64,000 nt of DNA from Cryptomeria japonica (taxonomy: Eukaryota; Streptophyta; Pinopsida; Cupressales; Cupressaceae), in NCBI RefSeq assembly GCF_030272615.1, contig NC_081409.1:648922468-648986467 (forward strand), written 5' to 3'. The notes under the pieces are model-generated. The model saw nothing but the letters and a program-made list of their open reading frames with translations, was not told the origin of the DNA and made no database searches. Within the stretch, counting starts at the first letter, position 1, and each line of letters begins with the position of its first letter. The position numbers and the translations under genes are program-made. Below are positions 55,505 through 64,000 of this stretch, piece after piece.

Positions 55505-55615
55505 TGAACAGTGACGGACTGTAAAAAAGATTCCCTGCTATCTGAGGATCGAAATCAATAAAGCCCAAATGAAATGGTGTTCGTACCCATGAGGTAGCGA
55601 TTAGATAAAATGGGC
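55505..55615. repeat. Dispersed repeat, copy 1
   Basis: Resembles 62228-62360: both contain GAACARTRACNGACTGT, AAGCCCAAAT/AAACCCAAAT and TACCCATGAGGTAG in the same order. Its copy 1 is cut by the TRIM at 55621. Confidence 0.65.
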
Positions 55616-55620
55616 ATATT

Positions 55621-56940
55621 TGATTGGAGTAATGTTAACTCCAACTAATAATGACTTAGCACATGCAACTTTCTGTTTGACTGGCTATTGTTCAGTTCTA
55701 ACCGTTATTTACAGTGCTCATGAAAGCTATTCGTAATAAGCTAACCTAAGAGAACTACTGTTAGCGCGTGTGCTTCCTCAGATCTGCCTTCATTTTTTCA
55801 GATCTGTCTTCGTTTCTTCCATAATTTCTTCCTTGAAAGCGGTGGTTAACTTTGTATAAGTCATGCATTCCACATAATGTAAAGACACAATGAATTAATA
55901 TAATTTCATTCTTGCAGCTCTGTTTTTTTTCTTTGTTTTCTGGAAATTTTGTTTCTTACTTCCTAGCTAGGTTTGTATTCTACTATGCAGAAAATTTAAC
56001 ATGGTATCAGAGCCTGAGAGCTAGGAGGAAGGACAAATCATTTCAGTCGACCTGTCTTGTTTCTCCTTTGTCATATTATGAGAGAGATTTTATACTGTTA
56101 GTGCTAATGCTTCTTGGTTTTGTTTCAAGTTTGATCAGTTCATTGTTGGCACCTGTATTTTCGACTAGCGGCTTCTTCTTGCATGGTCGAGTAGTGTCGT
56201 TGGGGTCACTCGTGTAGATTCATGTGCTACTTGCATCTTCGAATGTCAGATGTTTTGCTTTTGTTTGCCATCTGATTATTGTTCGAGTAGTGTCGTCAGG
56301 GGCACTCATGCAGATTCTTGATCATGATCATGATCTTGGCTTTTGAGGAGGTTCTTCATTTAGCACTCTGGCGGTCATCATTTGACAGTTGTTCACACTT
56401 TTCTTGTATCTCAAAGGATTTTCTTCTGCACTTCCTATAATTGCATCTTTGTAATTTTGAGGGGGGGGGAGTGGGGTTGTTCCCATTGTTTTTTCCTCTT
56501 TCCTCTTTCCTCTTTCTTTTCTTTTCCTTCTCTCCTTAGTTGGAATTAAGGGGGGTGTTGGAGTAATGTTAACTCCAACTAATACTGACTTAGCACATGC
56601 AACTTTCTATTTAACTGGCTATTGTTTAGTTCTACCCGTTATTTATGAAACAATGCTCATGAAAGCTATTTGTAATAAGCTAACCTAAGAGAACTATTGT
56701 TAGCGCGTGTGCTTCCTCAGATCTGCCTTCATTTCTTCATATCTGTCTTCATTTCATCCGCAATTTTTTCCTTGAAAGCAGTGGTTAACTTTGTATAAAT
56801 CATGCATTCCACATAATGTAAATACACTATGAATTAATATAATTTCATTCTTGTAGCTCTGTTTTTCTTCTTTGTTTTCTGGAAATTTTGTTTCTTACTT
56901 CCTAGCTAGGTCCCTATTCTGCTATGCAAAAAATTTAACA
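55621..56940 (+). mobile_element. TRIM: complete miniature LTR retroelement
   Basis: LTRs 55621-56001 and 56556-56940 (about 380 bp, closely similar), a perfect target duplication ATATT (55616-55620 and 56941-56945), a TGGTATCAGAGCC primer-binding site (56002-56014) without spacer, and a polypurine tract AATTAAGGGGGG ending at 56555. The internal region is only 554 bp and non-coding. Total 1320 bp. That is the definition of a terminal-repeat retrotransposon in miniature; mobilisation must come from a copia element. Small frames across it (55912-56217) are accidental. Confidence 0.93.
56002..56014 (+). other. Primer-binding site of the TRIM
   Basis: TGGTATCAGAGCC directly after the LTR end TTTAACA; copia-type, initiator tRNA-Met. 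Confidence 0.9.
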
Positions 56941-56945
56941 ATATT

Positions 56946-59900
56946 AACAAGTTTGCCCATCTTTGGCAATAGAAGTATCATTTCTCATCCACAAAAATTA
57001 AAATAAATACAAATAATCAATTTAAATAGAGCAATTTGTTGGTAATGTTATGTTCTCGAGCAACTGTTATTCTATGACTTTATTCTAACATATTTTTTCA
57101 GGTGGCTTCCCTTTTCTCACAATTCAAGGTTTTGTGTTAAAAGAATGTGGATGTCATGAACAAGCTTCAGCAGATTACTTCATTTTAGACTTTGTTTGCC
57201 CTTGATCAGAATCAAAAAAATTTGCAAGCTATGAGCTGATTTGTATCTCTCTTTCAGTCACTTTTTGATGGATTGTAAATTGTATTGTCTTTTCTTATTT
57301 CATCTACCTATTGTTAGCTTTATTTTTATTATTGCATTGTTTAAATAAATTAGTTTTTGTCTGTAATTACGGTCAATCTAAATCCACATCAACATTTAGT
57401 TTCAACCTTTCATCTAATTAAATCAATCTTAACCATTCATCCATCAAACGCTATTGGAGGTGTAGCTACATATAGAGTAGGAAACTTATTTTAGCATTGT
57501 TTCTTATTATTTTCCTCTAGATTTTTCGTTTACACATGGTTAAAGAATAATTATGTTTTAATGTGCTTTAGTGACCATATTTTCCACTATAAATTTTTTT
57601 CCAAGATATGTCTTGTATTTACTATCATTATACAATAGAAATTATTTAGATCTAATTTACATGCATTATTTTGATATTTAGATTTCTTAAGAATTAATTG
57701 TATACATATTTTAGAACATGGACATTTAAATGAGTATTGCATAATTATTGCCAAAACCAATGAGTACAAATGATTCGTGTTCTAGTTATATGAATTTTTG
57801 CCCTTATCTATGAGTGTATTATATTGAAATTCTTATGTTCTTATGCAATGTATATGCAAGTAAAATATTATTAGGAATTTTGGAACAATTATTGAACATC
57901 TTGGAAAATTTGGAAAATTCAATATATAAAGTTGTCTAATATTTGACCCTGTTACAATAGGGTGGCATCCTTGGAGAAATTTTGAAATATATTGGATAAA
58001 ACATTATACTCCTTGGAAGCTTTATTATGATCAACGCAAGTGAGAAATAAATTCATACAATACATGTAAACTTGTTGGAGAATCTTTATATGACCATTTA
58101 TAGCCATGTGTAAGAGAGTTATTGTTCATGTATTTTATTGTACTTGTGTTTATTTTATTAGTATTGTGTATTATAGGTATCTAGTTAGGATTAGATCACT
58201 TTGGGGCTTGTGTCAATCAATTTGTTCCCTTGATCTAGGCCCTTGAGTGAAACTTAGCTAGTCTAGGCCCATCATAAAAGAATTAATGAATACATCATTT
58301 AACCTCCTCTATTAAGATATTTATAATATTATGGCTAGGGAATATGGTTATGTAAGTTAAATTTTGTTTCATTTTGGTAATCTTGTCACATGCAACAAGC
58401 TTCAGTGTAGATATCACATCATAAAAAAATTCCACTTAAGTTTAATGATATATCATTGTTGAATTATGTTTTCATACATGAGGAAAGTGTATTAAATATT
58501 TGAAGTTGTAAGTCCAATATAAGTCCAACTATCTTATTTACATATAACATCTATGGATTGATTTTTTTCCTCGGATCATTTATAACTTACTTTGTTGAAA
58601 ATCGTAGTAGCCTATGAACTATGGATACAAATTTTGAGATTACTCTATAGCTTAAATTATTTTTCCCTAAATAATTCAATCACATATGTGATATTCATAA
58701 GTGCTTCACAAAAGATAAGTAATATTTTTTTAAACAAGACACATGGAAGAATAATGTAAGAACAAAAATATTTCCTCTAGAGAAGACCTAAAAAGGCTAA
58801 GAAATTCCAACAAGAGAATGCTCCCGACACCTCATTCATTATTACTTAATTCATTATTGTAAGGCTTTGTGACCTTTCCCATTTTACTTAATTAGACCAC
58901 CTCATTCATTATTCAATATTTATTACATGAACAAATCAATGAAACATATGTCTTCTTATATTTACATTGTAAGATATAAAATTACATTCTTTGCAATTTA
59001 ATCTTCCGTATTTGCACCCATTTTGTTGAAAAGGAAGTAAATGTCATGGATATAAATATGCATTGATCTACAAAATCCACTAAATTAAATACTCATTAAA
59101 ATACAAAACCTCACAACAGTTCTAAACAAAAATGTGTCTCCAATAATTGTAGGCTCTAGAACCAAATGTTGATTAAATAGATAATCAAATGCATTGATAG
59201 TATAAAATTAAGTATTAAATAATGTTTGTACATCATGCAATAAACCATAACAACTCTTAAATAGAACTTGATGAAGCATGTAAGAATGCAAATCCATAAA
59301 TTAAAACATACAAACATATGATAAGTGAACACATAACTATAGATATATGTAGAAAAACTCTTTCAAACAAACTTTACAATAAAAGAGAGGATAAGAGTGA
59401 ATTTTTATCCAATATAAATTTTGCATCAATAAATCCAATTTTTCCCTTTTAATATAACAACATTCTAGTAACATATCATTGCTTAAATATTCAATAGAAC
59501 TATAAAAATAGCCATGGAATATTATTTATTAAAAAGAAAAGAAGTCCCCATTTTATAAATATTTAGTAGTTCATTTAATAACAAACATAACAAAATCATC
59601 TTTAACCAATGTGAAGAGGGAAAATATTTCCAAGTTTGGTGTCCCAAAAGAAAGTAGACAATTAATGTGCACTCCACTCAACTCACTAAAATACGTTCCA
59701 AATTCTCCTCCGGCGTCTAGAATAAAGAAGGTAGAGTAAATTCATTCTAATAAATTTGTAACACCATTGTCATAATCAACCTCCTTTATTAATGCCATTG
59801 TAACCAATGCTCACATCAATTGAAATAAAATAAGTAATGAATAATTTATTTGATACCCATCAAACATCCATGTACCCATTCCCAATGTGTGAGAGACATA

Positions 59901-61395
59901 TGAAGCACATGGATTTGTATAATTATTATCCTCTTAGTCTAACATGAGCCACACTAAAAAAATTATTAGCATATTAACTATATAAAATTGAGTTCACTAT
60001 TGTAGTCATGACCAATGATAAATACGAGTTTAGAATTAAGATCTACAATTATACTATATGTAGATGATCAAGATGTACAACCCTTCAATCTATAAAATTA
60101 CATGTATTATAATGTAACAACATCCTAAGTCCTATGAATGGAATGAACTAGAATCATTATAGAAGCATTCATTTGAAGGAGATCATGCACTTGTAACCGC
60201 TATAGGTTTTGACCTATAATCCCTAGTTAAAGGATCACCATAATGAATAGATACTAGCAAAAAAATATGGCTTCTTGTACCTAGAAGATACAACAAATGA
60301 GAGAGATGAGTGTTGGATTAGTTGTAGCAATAAGAAGTTGAAATAAGGAAGTTACCCATAATAACTAGAAGTTTTCCCAATGAATGATGAAAAATTATAG
60401 TAAAAGAAAATGAGGCACTTAAGATTAGGTAAACTTGTAGCAATATAGAGGTTATCGAGATTATGAGTGTAACGAGGTCTATGGTATCACACTTGTATGT
60501 ACAACAAGGGAGCATATTGATGATTTCTTATGTGGTGAGGGAGAAATTATAAGACCAATAAGTAAGCATAATATTTTATGAAGGAGACTACAAAGCTGCT
60601 GATATAGTCACGCAAATATAAAGAGGTAGCAATAGAAGGTAGATTCACTAAAATTACATTAACAAATCACTTGAGTGAAAAATAACTATTTTGTAATAAA
60701 TCAATAAATATAACATAAATAGTCTTAATTAAAAGTTTTACTAATTTAGCATTCTAGTTTGCCATGAAAACAAAATAAATAGATTTACTATCAAAACTGT
60801 CATAGAGAATTCAAATAGTGGCAAGATCCGATCTTATGAAATAGAACATGAAGATTAATAAAAAAAAATATAAAGCCACAAAACATCATCTAAAATTGAT
60901 TTTCAATGCAAAATTATACACCATGACAAACAACCAAATTCAAATTAAAACTCTTAATAAAATTTCTAGCTATTTTATAGCTTTTTATAACTAAACTTCC
61001 TTCTAAAAGAAGCTTAACATGCCCAAGAGATACTTCCATAAATATTCTTACTATTGAAACCAAAATATAATGCACTTGGGTGATCTTTTATTTAGACAAT
61101 TATACTCATGCCTCAAGGCGTTAGATTGCATTTATCTGTAATATCTGACGTTTTAAGACTTTAGTCCGCTTTAGCCCTACATGAAAACAAAATGAGAGCA
61201 ATTAGTGACAAATAACACAAGTAACATCACAAAGGAAACACAAAATTAGTGACACAGAACATATATACTTGTTTGCGGTACGGGGCTTTTGTAACTCACA
61301 GGTCTTTCATCATTTTGCAAATAAAGTAAAATCGCAAAAGAAAAGTTTCAGCTTAAGAGGATATAAAACCCTGTAAATCCTCAGGTTACTTTCTC
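56946..61395. other. AT-rich intergenic sequence without supported genes
   Basis: No frame with a recognisable domain on either strand. The only structure I can point to is a stretch at about 57370-57500 that resembles 63060-63235. Confidence 0.5.
57370..57510. repeat. Dispersed repeat, copy 1
   Basis: Shares ordered words with 63060-63235: ACCATTCA(C/T)C, AATCAATC/AAGTCAATC, AAACTTATTTTAGC/AACCTTATTTTAGC and TTTCTTATTRTTTTCCTCTA. Confidence 0.6.
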
Positions 61396-61538
61396 CAAGT
61401 GCAAAATCGGACTGTTGAAAAAGGCCAGCAAACTCTCTCTTCTCTAAGATGTTAAAGATGTTTTTCAACATTTTCTTCCAAATCTTACAAAAAAGAGAGA
61501 AGTCGCTGGCCTTTTCACACAGTCCTACTTTGCATATG
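61396..61538. repeat. Foldback with ~50 bp imperfect arms
   Basis: GACTGTTGAAAAAGGCCAGC (61410-61429) faces GCTGGCCTTTTCACACAGTC (61505-61524) with three mismatches. Pairing extends outward (AAGTGCAAAATCG against TACTTTGCATATGC) and inward (CTCTCTTCTC against AGAGAGAAG). The loop is about 30-50 bp. It could be a worn foldback transposon or a hairpin-RNA gene. Confidence 0.65.
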
Positions 61539-61539
61539 C

Positions 61540-62227
61540 AGAAAATAATCCAACAATCTAAAGAGTTTTGTATCATCTTTAACTGTCATTTTCTTCTCAC
61601 AAATCTCATAAATTTTTTGATACTACAATTAGATGAGAGTGAGAGAAAAACAAAAAAACTATTGTTGTAGATTGAAAGAGGACCCTCAAGAGATACAACT
61701 ACCAGCATGCATATCGACTATTATATTCACACTTGCTACCTTTATATTATTATATCTATTAAGAAGAAAGGTGCTTGCGTACACTAGCAAGTGTACCATT
61801 TTATCTTTTTGTAGTTGCAGGCAACCCACTAGGTTAAATTCAGATTAGAGGGAACAAGATCTATGTACCGTGTACGCTAAATCTATTTTTCCAGGGCTGG
61901 GTAGCATATTAGGTGTACAAAGTTAACATAACAAGGCGGGAGCGATGCATTTACGTTAACACAAAAACATGTTATGTATGCTGATTTTTTCGAGGAGAAT
62001 GTTTAATCATTTATAAAGTTTTATGGTTAAGGGTAAGGATTGGGGGTATCCATTTCATCAAATTAGTTTGGGGTATTATCTTGATTTCATTTTTTATGAA
62101 GTTGAAGTCTTGTATTCATCGAGAATTGATCTTGATGGACTTATTAAGAACCATTCAACTTCATCAACAAACAAAAATATACATATTTTTTCAGAATAGA
62201 AAGATCATAACTTATGTAACATGTAAG
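61540..62227. other. No supported gene
   Basis: A 71-codon frame (61633-61848) has one hydrophobic stretch (CISTIIFTLATFILLYLL) followed by RRK, like a membrane anchor, but no downstream domain. I see nothing else. Confidence 0.35.
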
Positions 62228-62360
62228 ACAGTGAACAATAACTGACTGTGAAATAAATCCCCTCATCTTTGAAATAAATCCCCTCATCTTTGAGTGTTGA
62301 ATCAGTAAAACCCAAATAAAGAGGTGTGCATACCCATGAGGTAGTTGCCATAAAATGATC
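62228..62360. repeat. Dispersed repeat, copy 2, with a 21 bp tandem duplication
   Basis: Resembles 55505-55615. Internally AAATAAATCCCCTCATCTTTG is repeated twice in tandem (62252-62292). Confidence 0.65.
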
Positions 62361-63059
62361 ATCCTAATTTCTATTATTTCCCTTAAATAATTAAAACTCA
62401 TGGAAGGCTGTACCACACAAAAGAATATATGTTGTGTAAAAGAAAAAAAGAAATAATCAAGGCTTATTCATTTTGAAAAAAAAGATTACTCTTTTCTAGC
62501 TCTAGAAGAGACTCCCTAGTATGTTGAACTTTAGGAAGATCTTTTAAAATGAGATAAAATCATTGAGATACATTGTGATGAGATAAATTGATTAAGATAT
62601 ATTGTTCTTCAGAGGTTTGGATCCTCTTAGATCAAATGATCTTTATATTAAGTAGTGTATTAAAACATTTATAAACATTTGAAATTGATCAGATTTTAAT
62701 GATATATCTAAAATCACCACTTTTGACATCATATTAATCTTGTTGTAACTACATTCACATCATTTATTAGTAATTAATTAGATGCCTTGGACTTATTTAA
62801 TTAGTTGGGTTTTAGCCTCTAATATAACCTTCGTATTAATGAAATAAATAATATAAATTATTTTATTTAATTTTTTTTTTATATCTATTCTCACGAATTA
62901 TTTCAATAATCTTATTATTTGATAAGTAAACCTCTACCCCATGTCCTTATCTAATCTCCACTACTATAACAATCATGTGCCATCCATAATTAAAAAAAAA
63001 TGTTATCAATCCAAAATAGAATCAATATTAAATCCTAGTCACCAAGTTATTCAAAAAAA

Positions 63060-63235
63060 TCCGAGCCATTGGTTTACAACTACCTTCAACTCAAATTTGA
63101 ACCAATATATAATCCCAACCATTCACCTAATCAAGTCAATCCTAGACCTCCATCCAACATCTACTATTAGTAAAGTAGCCAAGTCTCTGTTGCAAACCTT
63201 ATTTTAGCCTAGTTTCTTATTGTTTTCCTCTACAT
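63060..63235. repeat. Dispersed repeat, copy 2
   Basis: Counterpart of 57370-57510, direct orientation. Confidence 0.6.
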
Positions 63236-64000
63236 TTTGATGTACAACATATTTGAAGAGAAATACATTCTGATGCATTGTATAGAAATTTTTTGAGAGG
63301 TGACATGGAAAGTGTCAAGGACACATTTATCCCTATATGGAATTCCAGGCATCCCTTTATGGTAGAGATTCCTTTTCATGTGTCAACATCTTGACATATG
63401 TCCAAATCACTAATTCATGATAGACTCTTATGATAGGTTATGACATATAAGAGTCAACCTCTATGATAGGTTGGATAATTGTTGCAAAACATCTTGCATG
63501 AGGAATGTGAGCACTCAAGTTGAGTTATGACAAACTATAAGAGAATTGGTTATTCTTAGTTATGACACAATCTCTTTATAACAATATGTGTTATGAGTTG
63601 TGACATATTCAATGGCATTTGTAAGATGTGTAAGAGCATATATCATACCTACTTTAAGAAAATGTGGAGTGACAAGTTTGGAGTATTGTAAGAGGTGAAA
63701 GAGAATCTTGTACAAGTTTTTCTTGAACGTAAATAGATGTTGAAAATTATGGAATGGATTTAGATGCTGGTCACTTATCTCTAAATCTATAAGCTTCCTT
63801 CATGCTTTGTATTCTCTATATATTGGATACTTGAGGAGTAGTTTGTATGATTTATTTTCAAGTATTCTTATGTTTTTGAGATATTGTTGATTTTGCTCCA
63901 AAAATCAACATTGTAAACTCCTAGAAGTTACTTTGCATGTGTTTGTAATCATTCATTGATTTGTAATACATTGATCAAGCTTTTGGAGTGTGGTATTTTT
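63236..64000. other. No recognisable feature
   Basis: AT-rich with TGACATATGAGAG/TTATGACA words around 63400-63620; no gene. Confidence 0.4.

Noticed and set aside
61633-61848. Single membrane helix followed by RRK, like the N-terminus of a cytochrome P450
   Set aside because: No proline-rich hinge or any downstream P450 motif within reach; too little to name.

Overview
The window reads as plant nuclear intergenic DNA from a large, repeat-packed genome. A conifer or other gymnosperm is my guess from the long Tat/Ogre-like and multi-domain non-autonomous LTR elements, but nothing here proves it. I see no intact host gene, rRNA or tRNA. Almost everything up to about 53.7 kb is nested, decayed transposable elements; the last 10 kb is AT-rich sequence holding one tiny LTR element.

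Layout. At 1-881 is the LTR end of a minus-strand copia-like element that runs off the left edge. Element A (885-51477, plus strand) is an LTR element without recognisable pol: LTRs at 885-1700 and 42571-51477 (the second one interrupted), a small ORF1 (2387-3227) and a large unrecognised ORF2 (37957-41597). Element B, a Ty1/copia element (4293-35070, perfect GAAGG target duplication), sits inside A; its gag-PR-INT-RT-RNH genes are broken. Inside B's gag lie element C (6195-13553), a pol-less LTR element coding a coiled-coil protein with five zinc knuckles plus an unrecognised ~1090-codon protein, and element E (13762-30094, minus strand), a Ty3/gypsy element of the Tat/Ogre type with gag, protease, G-patch, RT, two RNases H and integrase.

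E also carries an antisense gene on the plus strand with a plant mobile domain (PMD). Its inferred intron holds two repeat arrays: about 14 copies of a GCGTCTGTG-type motif, and ten copies of a short dyad whose stems co-vary around a constant 15-base loop. The same GCGTCTGTG motif recurs, in the sense orientation, in the leader of E's main transcript at the other end of the element.

A's 3' LTR is split by element D (43098-51181), a DNA transposon with ~23 bp terminal inverted repeats, subterminal GCGTAYGC-like motifs and an unrecognised gene of about ten exons; D itself is hit by a solo LTR of B's family (44445-45938). Right of A are a zinc-knuckle gag scrap, a minus-strand Tat gag/protease scrap, a LINE reverse-transcriptase scrap and a complete 1.3 kb TRIM (55621-56940, ATATT target duplication). 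From 56946 to the end I find only dispersed repeats and a foldback.

The strongest candidates for something undescribed are the covarying dyad array and shared leader motif of E, the pol-less two-ORF elements A and C, and the multi-exon gene carried by D. All coding regions carry stops or frameshifts, many explainable as CAG-to-TAG, so I label them pseudogenes.
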